In this document: positions 13,506-25,072 of the stretch, in pieces
Numbering within the stretch: the first letter of the stretch is position 1
Layout: each line of letters starts with the position of its first letter
Assembly (NCBI RefSeq): GCF_048544455.1
Contig: NC_133537.1
Span: 148,654,058-148,718,057, forward strand
Direction of reading: 5' to 3'
From: Silene latifolia
Taxonomy: Eukaryota > Streptophyta > Magnoliopsida > Caryophyllales > Caryophyllaceae
Length of the DNA: 64,000 bases
The notes under the pieces: model-generated
What the model saw: only the letters and a program-made list of their open reading frames with translations
Database searches by the model: none
What the model was told of the DNA's origin: nothing
Program-made: the position numbers and the translations under genes

Positions 13506-16500
13506 TTCACTTGCTGTATGCATATCTTCATAATGAAACACAATCCCTAAGAATATCCAAATAGACTTAATCATTTCAATTAGTGTAAAAACCTTTGTCA
13601 CTAATCAAGCCCTTTTGTTTCGGATTTTCATGGCTCTAAGCCTTGTATTGAGTTGTGACTTAAACACTCTTATGTAAGTCATATGTTCATTACTTTCTAG
13701 AAGTAATCAACTTGAATCAAACAATTTCTTTTGTGAGTTATAAGCTCTTTAGCATGAATTCATCATTTTTAACAAGTGACGAATTTAACCTCCTAGGTTT
13801 TGAAGAAACAATGTATAATGTCTTACACAAAACGTCTCATGTAGCCAAGAAAGACCAGTTTCTTGCGACATAACATTCTCTGTGGCTCTTGAATAATTTC
13901 TCCCACTCTGTCTTCTAGAAATAAACTTGTATTTTAGAAAGACAGCTTCATGAGCCGCAAACCCGTCGTGCTCGTGATAATTGAAAAGGGAAAAATGAGC
14001 ATTTGTTTCTTGTGAAAACTTACAACCATGGTACCCTTACCATTTCATATCTCATATGATTCGATTTAGTGGAAAAATAATTTAGACAAAATGATAAAAT
14101 CCTTAAAAGGATCAAGTAACTCAAAGTAACTTGATCGAAGTCCAAACCTTATCGAATAGCGTTTGAATTCTTATCCAATCACACATTATTAACTTGTGAT
14201 ATTAGATCACATTTCCATTGGCTTATATCAAAGTCTTCACTTTGATAATCCCATCACGACTAAATCGTGATTTCTTGAACTCTTTAGACTTCTTTAAAGA
14301 TTTTTCTATTTACCTTATTAAGTTAACACATTAGGGTCAACTTAAATCGTTGGTAAAAGAGAATGATCAACCTATTTTGGATCGATGATTTACAACCTCG
14401 ATCTCCTTTTCAACCAAAAGGCACGAGACATCTTGCTTTGAATACAAGATACGCATATACCATTAACAATCTAATGGTTTCAAGAGTACTCGATAACTCT
14501 TTGCGTTCATCATTCCAAAATTTAAGGTTTAATCTTGGGTTACCAATTTGAATCTTACATCATCTACATGATATATCATTCTAGTTTGGTTTAGAATATA
14601 ATCACCTTGATAATGGGCTAGCCATACATCAAATCGTGGTGTATAGGGTCACAAAAGTGAAAACCTCTTTTGTATCTTAACAAGTTTATATTCTTATTTA
14701 GAGTTTATGCACTTAATAGTCATAATTAAGTACAACTTTAAATCCAAAAACTAGATTGAGTACACAATTACTCTATCTCTCGACATTATTGTTGCTAGTC
14801 GTCATATTCTAATCATCCTATGTATCAAGTACAATGATGAAAACCTCCATTGGTTTCTAATATTGACGAAGTAGTACTAGCAAAATTTTATGTTTAATCA
14901 AATAAACATTTAAAGAAGAAGGTTCAATTAGATGTCCCACAACTAACTTGTTGATACTTCAATAATTTGGGGTAGTTTTCTTTCTCGTGTCCAACATTTA
15001 AGACAATGGAAACTTATAGGTCGGGATTGATAGGTTTAGTATCGTCATTCTCAACAACTTTACCTTTAACATTACCTTGTATCAATTCCATTATAATCTT
15101 TACTTCTTGAACCTCGTCCTCATCTTAACGGTTTAAGAGAATGCTCCCACTCATTTCAATGAGTCTTTGCTTTGAGAAGCAAAATTGAATTCATGAAGAT
15201 TACTCTTCATTTGTTCGTTTTAGTCTTAAAACTTTCATTGAAGTGGTTGCGTTATTTTGGTCAATTTTGATTTCCAACAAATCTAGTTACCAAAATTAGA
15301 AACAATTCATTGTAAGTAGATGTGTTAGTCAAGAATCAAAAACCTGTTTGATAATGAATAACTTTAATCTATACTCTTTACAAGAGATCCTTAGCAATGG
15401 TTCATTTGAGGTTTTAGAAGCAAATTCATATTTGTCTTTAGTTACGATGTTTTAATGGAGATTTGAATCGAAATGATATCGTATATGAAATGTGGTAAAG
15501 AAATAGAACAATATAACAACGGAATAGCGGAAAACTTAACATTTATCGTTTTATTAATAATTGTAAACAACAAGTAAAGCATTTACATAGTGACCTCTAC
15601 CCAACTATGATAAATGATTCCAAGACCCAAATTCATATCAACTTAGGCACGGGATAGCCGATGGAACCCTTATTAATATAACTCGGTGGATTAACGTTTA
15701 ATCGATTCTACTTTTAGAACTCTTGGTCGATAAAATTACTCTAATGTTTATCTATAGCCCGGAACACATGCGACTATGGTCACGAATACTTCCGTTGAGT
15801 TCAATCCAAATTTCGAATAAATGTGTCCATGATCCAAATTCACATTAATTTGGGCACGGGATGGCCGATGAAACCCTCATCAGCATGAATTCGGTGGATA
15901 GACATTCATCACCCACTTCCCCTACGTAACAAGGTTTGTACCCCGGGATGGCCGAGTGCACTCCCTCGCGAAATAGGTTTTCATGGTTTCTACTATTTGG
16001 TAAGGCTATGTCTCAATTAATTGTTTTAGCGAGAGGTCATGTCAATTTATTATCTATCACGTTTTAAGTGAACTAAAGCGGTGAACTACGATAATTGTAA
16101 TTGACACGGTCGATAAACTCGATTAAAATGACAATGCATGTTTTAGTTATGGCGATTTAGCGATGCATGCGACATATAAATAAAATGCAAAGCATAAAAA
16201 TTAAATCCTAGTATGGCCTTCCTAAAAAAGAAAATCTAATTAACTATTACATATTCGGAAACCAACTCCATTGGTCCCTTGAACTTCGGTTGTGGCACGC
16301 ATCTCGAGGTAACACCATCTTTATGTATCGCCATCTTGAAGAAATACGTCTTTGGGAAACTCCGAGATAAATAAATTACATAGCAAATTACATAATTTCC
16401 TATTATACATTTGTAACTATAATAAAATAAATCTATTAAATTACAAGACGGTGATACGAGATCACAATAAAATTACAACCGAATCGATATTCCCATACAT

Positions 16501-17710
16501 TTCGGGAAATACCAATTAAAATCTAAGGCCATACTAAGTAAAAATTACATAATTCAAAAATTACATAAATTAAAATTATGACAATCATAAAGAAAATGCA
16601 GCATTATAATATGTATGAACATGCCCAATTTTATGCTAAATTGCCTTTAATTAGCCAATATCGTATATTACTCGGTTTTTACGGATTTGCGTGATTTCAA
16701 CATTTTATAATCACAAAAATTACAAAAATTCATATTTATGCATAAGTTAATTACCCTAACCTCTTAGGACTCAAAATTTAGACTTCACTAATATTGACCA
16801 TAATTAACTCATATTACTAAAATTTGTTCATAATGGACTTAAAATTATAATAAATTGCTATAAACTTCAAATAAATCACAAAATTTCAAATTTATTTGAA
16901 ATTTGAAATTTAAACTCATGAAAATTCTGGAAAAATACCATGACACTCATAATGTTCAAAACCTTAGGTTAAAAATTTCGAATGTTTCCGGAAAAACAAT
17001 GTTGCGGTTTATCGGTTTTAACTAAAATAATCATAAAAACATGTGAAAAATTATATACATCAATTTTTCAATTTTAGATCTGAAAACGATAATAAAATGC
17101 AACATATAATGTTTTTCCTTAGTCATAGATTATGTTTTATTAATTTTTCACTAATAATGTCACTATTTATGCTATTTTTCTTCAAAAATCCATAAATCAT
17201 GCAAAAAGACTTCACTGTAGCCCATTATTTTACACACATCTTGTAAAATTGCATGTGTCAACATACTAAATTTCTATGACCAGATTCGAAATTTATCTCA
17301 TATTAACCTATTTTTCACCTAAATCCGAATTTAATAATGAAAAATCCATTTTTCGAGCATAACATGTCCAAAAATTATGAAAATTTACAGGTTATCTCAA
17401 AATAATATATGTGACAACATATCCAAAAATCACTGGAAAATACGAAGTATAGCTAATTTTAGTCCGAAAATGACATTTTTACTCATAAAATCATATTTAA
17501 ATGCCATTATTGTATAATATGAACAATAAAAATCCGTAAATTAACCAAAATATCCTAAAAACATTTTAGGACCAGAAATTTAACATGCATAAATTATTTT
17601 CGTGATATCTCATAATAACACTAATTATTCAAGTTTTATATGTTATTCTTATAACTCGGAAAAACTTTTAACCGATTTGCATGCAAACAACCAAGGCTCT
17701 TGATACCGAT
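13506..17710 (-). other. Copia A interior, 5' part (leader and eroded gag region)
   Basis: AT-rich, without a usable ORF. The block at about 15570-16260 is clearly related to 35770-36370 of Copia B. From about 16300 to 17694 the sequence resembles the long leader of Copia B, including phrases around TTGTAAAATTGCATGTG (near 17243) that are repeated twice in B. By position the untranslated leader between PBS and gag would be about 2 kb long. No gag motif was recognised in this copy. Confidence 0.65.
17695..17709 (-). other. Degenerate tRNA-Met-type PBS of Copia A
   Basis: The minus strand reads TCGGTATCAAGAGCC next to the LTR. Compared with the canonical TGGTATCAGAGCC, the first T is C and one extra A is present, so priming efficiency may be reduced. 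Confidence 0.65.
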
Positions 17711-18986
17711 TGATGGAAAAGTAGATCTATATACTCAACATATTCATATATGTTTTAATTTAATTGTCATAAAATTAAATGGTGGATTTTATGCATGCAA
17801 ACTAATAAACAATATAAAGAAAAAACCATCATCTTACATTGTGATTTTTGGATTTATGGGCACAAGTGAGTTCACCTACTCCCTTGTTCTTGAGCTTTCC
17901 TTATGGATGAACAAGATTCAAGTATAGAATCCCTCCCAAAAGCATATACCCAAGGAATCTCTTAATAACTTATATATTTATGATCTAGTAATAATATAAG
18001 TTTTTACTATAAAATTGACACAAATAAATTGTATTTTTACTCTTGAAAATTTCGGTCAAGAGGTGGAATTTTGTGAGATTTTATTTCTCTAGAATTTTAC
18101 AAATTGTAAAGAGTTTTTAATTTTCTTACTCTAGAAAATTTTTATCCAAAAATGATGAATGAATCTTGAAAAGAAAAACTCTCTTTTCTTTTCTCATATG
18201 GTTGGCCGAAAAAGGCCTTGGGTAGTATGCCCAATGCTTTTTATTTTTGCTCTTCTCAAAAGCTTAGGTTTGCATGGCTACTTGTTAGCTTCCATCATTG
18301 CGTTTTCCACTTAACAATTAACACAATTTTATTCCACTAACTCCCTCCATAATTTCGGTACATTCAATATAAAATGGATGGTCCATTTTATTTTGTCATT
18401 TGTCAATTGTAACATATGTGACATGTTACTTGACATATGAAATTGTAATGTATTTTTAATATATTAAAAATCAACATACTCATAAAATATGTCATATACA
18501 AAAATCGACTAGTAATTCGTAATTACTTGTACCAAAATGGTTTCCAATTTATAAACTACAACTTTCTGTATTTATAATAATTTATTCATTCCGTTTCAAT
18601 TGTTTCTGTAAACAATAATTTCATCTAAGTAATAAAACAATTCGATTACTTAGACCGTGTCTTATTTAATCATATTTACAATAAGATACGTAAATTATAC
18701 TCACAAAATTATCCGTCAATTTTAAGCAATTTAATTAACTCGTATCGGTATACGATTAATTAAATAATCAATTAAGAGTATTTCCCTATAGGTATGACCT
18801 ATGGGGATCAACTGATCACCACCGTCGCACGACAGTAATGTCAAACTCTAGTCAGCCAATCATTACCGATATGTGTGGACCAGTTGACTGTAAAATATTA
18901 CATCCCACATGTATTCTTAAAATGAGATTTAATAATGATATTTAAATCATGTGATCGCACTATTGTTGAGGACACATTTCCCAACA
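17711..18986 (-). repeat. 5' LTR of Copia A
   Basis: 1276 bp, equal in length to 469-1744. It is followed on the plus strand by target copy GAAGG and the resumed Tat LTR sequence. Confidence 0.92.
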
Positions 18987-19524
18987 GAAGGAAGAAGAAA
19001 GGAAGCAGGAACTGCGGCAGCCTCACGAAGGGGCGCAGCAGGTTCTGCGTCCCTTCGAAGAGGCACAACAGTTGCTGCGTCCTTTCTCGACGTTTGCCTC
19101 CTGATAATCTGTAAAAAGTGTTTTAAACATGGTTTTACAAATCGGTTTTAGAAGTACTTTTGACATAAACCTTACATTAATGATTACAAAAAGTAAATAA
19201 CAATAACAAAAGAAGGATTTACACCCTCAGACTTACATGTTTGACGAAATGAGATGAACTAAGTTTATGTTTAGTGATGCTCGACTCGAATGTAACGAAA
19301 GTTCCCTCGTAAGAGGAAAACGAACAGATTGATTAATGTTGATTATGGTGGAGTTGGTTAAATTGGTCGGTCATGCAAAACGAGGCTGGTACTCAGAAAG
19401 ATCCGAGCTTACGTGGTCGAAAGTTCAAGCACGTAGACGCCAAAAAGTAAGAACGTGGTCTAGAATGCAAAGGGCGAAGAGAAGGGCGGACACTCGCGTG
19501 AGAAATATGAGGAGCGAAGGCTCC

Positions 19525-19543
19525 TATTTATACTAATCACGTG
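19525..19543 (-). promoter_or_regulatory. Candidate Tat LTR promoter: TATA box and G-box (left copy)
   Basis: On the minus strand TATAAATA (19525-19532) lies a few bases downstream of CACGTG (19538-19543). The same arrangement is kept in the right LTR. A TATA box in the sense orientation with an upstream G-box is a plausible start of element transcription. Confidence 0.55.
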
Positions 19544-20108
19544 AAGGAATTAATGTTTTCGGAGAGACTTTGGAAGTGAATCTCGAAAATATATGAAAAG
19601 ATACGAAAAATACGCAGAAAAGGACTTGGGAAGAGGCGCAGCGTGCACTTGCGTCACTTGGAAGAGGCGCAGCACCTGCTGTCTGTTGCATCTGTTCCCA
19701 AGTGGTTTCCTCCTGCGGAAGAAAGATTTCCGTGTTTAATTTATGGAATAACGGATTAATCTTATTTTCCTTAATATTTTGTGTGAATATTACGGGAAAT
19801 TCTTTACCAAAGATTAAAAGATTGTGGAATATGGAATAGAAATATCCGAAACATTCCAGAACATTCTGACACGGGATTTAGCGGTTATCAGAAAATGAAG
19901 ACGGGTTTAGGCCCGGACTCCAAATGTACTCTAATGACTGTCAAAACGACCGTATCGGCGCGTAGATGACAATTAAGAGGTAGACACCAGTGTTTGAGCA
20001 ATCACTTGATGATAAACTTACGAACTGTCATAAATCGTTCCGCGTACCAAACATGCGGCCCAATCATCACCGGGTGGTTTGCGGAGGTGCAGAAATTAGG
20101 TATCTAGA

Positions 20109-20121
20109 GAGCCCCCACTTT
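20109..20121 (-). other. Polypurine tract of the Tat-lineage element
   Basis: The minus strand reads AAAGTGGGGGCTC directly before the 3' LTR. Purine tracts of this form are usual in Tat elements. Confidence 0.75.
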
Positions 20122-21295
20122 GACTGAGGCTTGGACAAGGCGAAAGTCAAATTATAGCCATCAGGTTAATCGAAGATTACAACCTGACGACTGTGGCGAC
20201 GCGAGGCGGCTCAAAGGGTCTGAGCCAAGGATCTGTCGTCGGGAACATTTTAGAGTCTGTCGACTATCGGGGAGGGTCGTTTAAAGTCCATTAGACTACG
20301 TAAGGAAGCTCGCCAGCCATAAGAAGAGACCATACCTGAAACTTCTTTCTCATGATGCTTCAGGAGGCGCATAGGAGCTAAGGGTAAACATAGGAGCTAA
20401 AGGATAAGCATAGGAGCTAAAGGTAAGCATATGAGCTAAGGGGTAAGCATAGGAGCTAAAGGTAAGCATAGGAGCTAAAGGTAAAACCTAAAAGATATAT
20501 AAGGATTGTGCTCTAGGGTGTGGGACCCTAAAGGAAAGCATCGACGGGAAGGAGGCCAAATATAATTTCAGCCTAAGCGGTAACCAAGGCTCGAGTGTAA
20601 GAACTCTGCCGGTCTGGGAACTTCTGGAGAACGACACCTTTATTGCACTCCGTGAGGAAACAAGAAATATCGTGAGTAGCAGGACACAGGCGGGAACCGC
20701 TGGGAGAAATCTGCTTGGGTCATCTTCAAACAAACTTCAGAAGAACTTGAGAAGGACGATTGTATGATGTGAACTCTCGTTGGGGAAACCTTATCGGGAA
20801 TTTATCTCCATGTCTCAAGAGGGATTGTCTATTCGCTTAGTCTCGCTGGGGGAATATAATGAAGGTGTGTCGAAACACCTGTCAGAGAATACTTGCTCGT
20901 TGTGACAAGCAAGGTCTTGGAAAAAATAAATAATGTACGATAGTCTGCAGTTGGCTTAGAAATGCGGGTCTGAGCGAAGAATAATCGTCAAACGGACGAA
21001 AAAAGATAAAATGGCATCGGGGAAGAGGTGCACCAACGATGGGCCCACAAATAACGAACTCATAACGAATTTTTAAAAATTCGTATGAAGGGAAGTTGAA
21101 GAAGAGGCGCAGCAAGACCTGCGTCTCTTGGAAGAGGCGCAGCACCTGCTGCGTCTATTCCTGGGGGTGTCTTTCCTGCGTAAAAGCGCGATGAAACAGG
21201 GGTTTCATTTCATTATTTCGAAACACAAATCATCAATTTCTCTATCAAATCTCAACCATTTCCGCCAAAATTTGATCCAAAAGCTTGCATTTACC
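20122..21295 (-). other. 3' non-coding region of the Tat-lineage element
   Basis: No convincing ORF on either strand; the 80-100-codon frames have no recognisable domain. It contains the 19-20 bp tandem repeat (20371-20487) and, near 21101-21160, two copies of the GC-rich palindromic box that also occurs in the LTRs and upstream of the other antisense gene. The last 140 bp lead into the ATG of the antisense gene at 21296 and probably form its 5' untranslated region. Confidence 0.6.
20371..20487. repeat. Tandem repeat, about six units of 19-20 bp, in the Tat 3' region
   Basis: Units of the form ATAGGAGCTAAAGGTAAGC follow one another six times with small changes (extra A or G, ATATGAGC in one unit). 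Tandem repeats between pol and the 3' LTR are known from Tat-lineage elements and can seed satellite DNA. Confidence 0.85.
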
Positions 21296-24202
21296 ATGAC
21301 TAATCGAGGTATGTATAGCATTCTTGCACTAATCTTCTATAATGGACGAATTGGATCGACAAAATTTAGGGTTTCCAACCCTAAAATGTCGAAAATTTGG
21401 GCTTTTCCCCCAAATGATCTTGCCTTGCAAAATTGACCTTGTAAATGGCTAATTGGTAGTATAAGGATCAACCATGTATTTGTTTTGAATTTTCGTTGAG
21501 TTTTGGGCATTTGAGTGAAATTGTGACGGTTTCACAGCTAAACCGTAAATTGCTTCGAACATAGCCTTAGGAATGCCCATTTGCGATGAAACTTGATATT
21601 TGGAATCCTTGGATGATGGGTAAACTTCCTACAATCTCGAAATTTTGGTTTGTGACGGCTTTTTCACGACACTTTTCTAGGGCATAATCGCCGTTATAAC
21701 GAAATGCTGTCGAAATTTCGACTCGAACCCATGACTAGGCTTCAACTTAGGCTTGACTTAACCAAAATTACCACATGAGTGATCGGGTTTGTGGGGGTAC
21801 GGCCAAAGATGGCGAGAAAAGAGCCACTTCGGGGCTTCTAAAACTCGAAAATCCCATAATCAATGTTCGTCGTCACTTGACGCGGCCTAAAATTACTTTA
21901 ACGTTGCAGGTGACGAGGCTTCTACTTCTGGGAGAGCTCCCATGGACATAGACACAGCCGTTGACGCATCTTGTGTTCTCGAGGAGGCTTTCACTGCTGT
22001 TGGGGCAGCCGCTGAGGTTGCTGAGGAGGAGGTCCTCGAGGAGGAGGAGGAGGCCCCGAGGCAGGCCAACGTTGGGGGAGGTGGTCGTCACCGAGGAGAG
22101 CACTGCTGGTGAGACACTGGGACAACAAGCACTTGCTTTGGGCCGCGGAGGGTCACCTGTCCTATAGGACGGTGAAGAGCTTGGTAATCTTGAATTCATT
22201 ATTCATCACTCATCTTCTTTTGTTTTATTTATTCATATCTTTTCCAATTTCATTCAAACTAAAGATAGCTTTTGTTTCAAATCACAATAGGAGGCCGGGA
22301 ACATCAGATCGTTCTCGGGCTACACGACGGCGATGGCGTGCTACGAGAGGCTGTCGGCGGAGGAGCGAGCCATGATCGAGCGGGGAGCATTTGGCGCCCT
22401 GGTGCAGGCTTGGAGGGATATCGCGAAGACCACATGCCTTTTGGTGAGGTGGGAGTCATGTTGGAGGACTACGGCATGATTTCTGGTCTGCCGTGTGGGA
22501 CCGAGGCGGTGGAGTGGCCGGAGACTGCCATGAAGGTGGACTCGCCCGAGGCTAGGAGGTTGATCGGCTGGAACTAGGCGCCAAAGACTGCTGCAGTTCC
22601 TGGTTTGGTGTCTAGTTCTTACGTCCGAGACTACTTTGCGAGGAAGACGCCGACGTTGGTGGTGATTGATGGGAGGGAGACGGCTCCTTCTCCCTGTACA
22701 GCTGAGCAGAGGGCCCGCTTGTGGTTCTGGTGGTTCTTGTCTTCGATCTACCTCGGAGACAAGGGAGAGAGGCTGTCGACGAAGCTTCTTCCCTTTCTTT
22801 CTGGGTCACTGCTGGTTTTGCGGTCCTCATCCGCTTCATGAGGGCCATGGTTCGTCCGGAGTTGATGAAGAAGGGGACTTCTCCTGGTGTTGTCGGCCCT
22901 AGACTACTGTCGGAGGTATGAACCTTCAATTAGACTAAAATCACTTCTTTTCCTTATCGAATTACGAAAGATCGTTATTGACTATCTTGCTTCACAGGCG
23001 TGGGTGTACTCCTACTTTCCGAGCCTCTCACCCAAGAGGACGGAGCCGCTGGAGAAGGCCTATCCCGTTGTGAGGGATTGGGTGATGTGTCGCACAAGGA
23101 GCAAGCGTTCCTCTCATTGTGTCTACCGGCGGGAAGTGAACGCTCTTCAGCTAGACAGCGTGAGCATCTCACTTATATTCGTTTTGCTTCTTTATTACTT
23201 TTTAACCGATCATAAGAATGATTTCTTGCTTGTCTTTTCCCAGTGGGTGCCTAGGCCTTGGGCGGAATACGCTGACGCTCGTCCTTTCGTGGCTCGAGGT
23301 CCTTCGACCTAGGAGCTTGAGCGATTCTTTGTTGAGGACGTCGATGGGTCATGTGTGGTATTTGGGCGAGCGTTTGGCTCGTCAGTGCTGTCGAGATGTC
23401 TTGACGGTTCCCATCGATCCTCCTAGGACGATGTTCAGGGAGCCTTCTGAGGCTTAGATGGAGGCTGACTTGGCTGGCGTTGGTGGTGACGCCCTTCTGC
23501 TTCCTGGTGAGGACTACTCGGCGTTCCTCTACAGGAGGTTGGCGTAGTCGCCGGTTGTGGTGAGCATTTACTCTCCTTATGACCATTTCGAAAGTATGAT
23601 GAATGATCATCGATTTAATGGCAATCCTTTGTCTTTGCAGGAGGTTGAGGCGGCGGGCATTGAGCCCCCAGAGTACCCTGAGACCCTCGAGTACACTGAC
23701 GCGACCGGGAGGACGACGATCTCCGAGCCGTGACTTTGACGTGGCTGTGACGGATGTTGGCTTGGACGATTGGCAGCATCTGATTCAGAGGGTGAGTCTT
23801 TAATTTGTATGATTTTTGTGTAAGAACACATTTGATATAACTTATCCAATTATTGTGAACTTCTTATTTAAAAATACAGGTTGCGCCGTCTCGGTTTGTG
23901 GCGTTATGGAGGGTAGCCAACCGGCTGCAACTTACTGCCGTCGAGGCACTTGTCGGCGGTAGAGGTCGCCAGGTATGAACCTTTCGTCTACTTCATTTTT
24001 GAACTTTCTAACTTTCTTATGATTGCTTGAGATGATTGACATGAGCCAATTGTTGCGCTTGTAGAGGGAGCGCGAGCTGGAGCGAGAGCTGGCTCAGTCT
24101 CGGGAGGAGACAGCTCGTTTGTTGAGGGATCTCGAGGTCCGCGACGCCGAGGTTGCTGCTCTCGAGGCGAGAGTTGCGGAGTTAGGCGGCGACCGACAGT
24201 AG
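21296..24202 (+). pseudogene. Antisense multi-exon gene of the Tat element, plant mobile domain-like (broken)
   Basis: I infer eight exons with GT-AG borders: 21296-21308, 21910-22183, 22291-22915, 22998-23159, 23244-23559, 23641-23791, 23880-23972, 24065-24202. Joining exons 1 and 2 gives a clean start MTNRGDEASTSGRAP. The middle exons hold plant mobile domain features: HWDNKHLLWAAEGHLSYR (exon 2), GEVGVMLEDYGMISGLP and WFWWFLSSIYLGDKG (exon 3), and WVPRPWAEYADARPF (exon 5). The last exon is a charged heptad-like segment rich in Glu, Arg and Leu, probably a coiled coil, ending at TAG 24200-24202. Frameshifts in exons 2, 3 and 5 and stops at about 22577, 23310 and 23548 make it a pseudogene, while every splice border remains intact. 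It lies opposite to gag-pol, where Tat elements are known to carry extra antisense ORFs. Its function is unknown. Confidence 0.75.
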
Positions 24203-25072
24203 TTTTTGTTGTTGTTTGTTTTGTTTGTTGTTGGCTGTATCTTGCACATTTGTACATTTTAGGACCCACATTTTGGACATTTTGGATTTTGCTTGGGGCT
24301 CGAGCCCCCAGTTTGTTGTACATGTCCCTCTTTTGGTTGTATAAATGATGGCCTGAGTGCCTCTGCTGCTGGGTTGCGTTATTTGAACCTGCAGGTTAGC
24401 TTTGAACAGGTTTGGTAGATGACGGTTTATGCCGTCATGCTGCCAAAATTTACATAGAAATTCATGTAAAACATACATTTGTATATATGGCCTAAACTAG
24501 CGCAAAACGAATGACTCAAAAGTGCAAAAAAATTGCAAAAAATTTGCCAGAAATGACCAGACGGTAGGGAGGGTTACCCCCAAAAAAATGTAAAACTAGA
24601 AACCTATAAGTTAGAAATGTAATGTAGGACGGGAGTGGAATGATTCCCTAAAAGAGAAAAAATAACAAAGAAATATATAAGTTTGAAATAAATTACATTA
24701 AATTGCAGAAATGATTCCCCGAAAAAAGAAAAAATAGAAAGAAATATATATTAGGAAACACGAACTGTGGTAACTTTGACGTATTTACCAAAATAATAAC
24801 CCGTATGAATAGAAAATTATTCGCTAAGGAATTTAGGAAAGATCCAACGAGGAAAATCACAAAGACGTTGCTGAGGAAGAGGCGCAACAGGAGCTGCGTC
24901 CCTTCGAAGAGGCGCAGCAGGTGCTGTGCCTGTTCCCCGGTGTATCCGTCCTGGCGGATTTTAGGAAACAGATTTTAGTATAAATAGAAACGTCGATAGA
25001 GGTTTTATTCACACAATTCTTCCGTCTCTTCCTTCGTCTTATTACATAAAACTCTCAAAACAATCCTTAATC
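24203..25072 (+). promoter_or_regulatory. Spacer between the two antisense genes; probable promoter and 5' leader of the 25073 gene
   Basis: The first 300 bp are probably the 3' end of the upstream antisense gene. The middle (about 24480-24860) is AT-rich and featureless. At 24874-24936 two copies of the GC-rich palindromic box occur, and TATAAATA is at 24979-24986, about 90 bp before the ATG. The leader is pyrimidine rich. The arrangement box, TATA, leader, ATG looks like a genuine pol II promoter reading plus, that is, antisense to the retrotransposon. Confidence 0.55.

Larger units (their letters stand above)
469..18986 (-). mobile_element. Copia-type LTR retrotransposon A, coding capacity eroded, carrying a nested element
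   Basis: Two LTRs of exactly 1276 bp (469-1744 and 17711-18986) flank the interior, and the 5-bp target GAAGG is present on both sides (464-468 and 18987-18991). A polypurine tract next to the left LTR and a tRNA-Met-type PBS next to the right LTR set the orientation as minus. The uninterrupted paralogous site is visible at 54541-54560 in the other Tat LTR. Removing the nested 9.9-kb element leaves about 8.6 kb. No ORF longer than about 100 codons survives; a short patch coding for a YVDD-like RT motif shows Copia ancestry. About 15 LTR mismatches suggest recent transposition, so it was probably mobilised by proteins from another copy. Confidence 0.9.
1..20108 (-). repeat. 3' LTR of the Tat-lineage element (partial, split by Copia A)
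   Basis: Bases 1-468 and 18992-20108 match 54081-55654 almost end to end, which identifies them as the second LTR. Base 1 corresponds to 54081, so roughly 785 bp of this LTR lie outside the window. On the minus strand the LTR should open TGTAGATACC as in the right copy; here the second last base pair is changed (plus strand ends TATCTAGA instead of TATCTACA). I counted about 18 mismatches in the first 468 bases against the right LTR, near 4%. Copia A occupies 469-18986 with its duplicated target. Confidence 0.88.

Noticed and set aside
22612..23849. Minus-strand ORFs of 65-119 codons opposite the eight-exon antisense gene
   Set aside because: They are shadows of the GC-rich exons on the plus strand; the plus-strand frames carry the recognisable domain blocks and splice sites.
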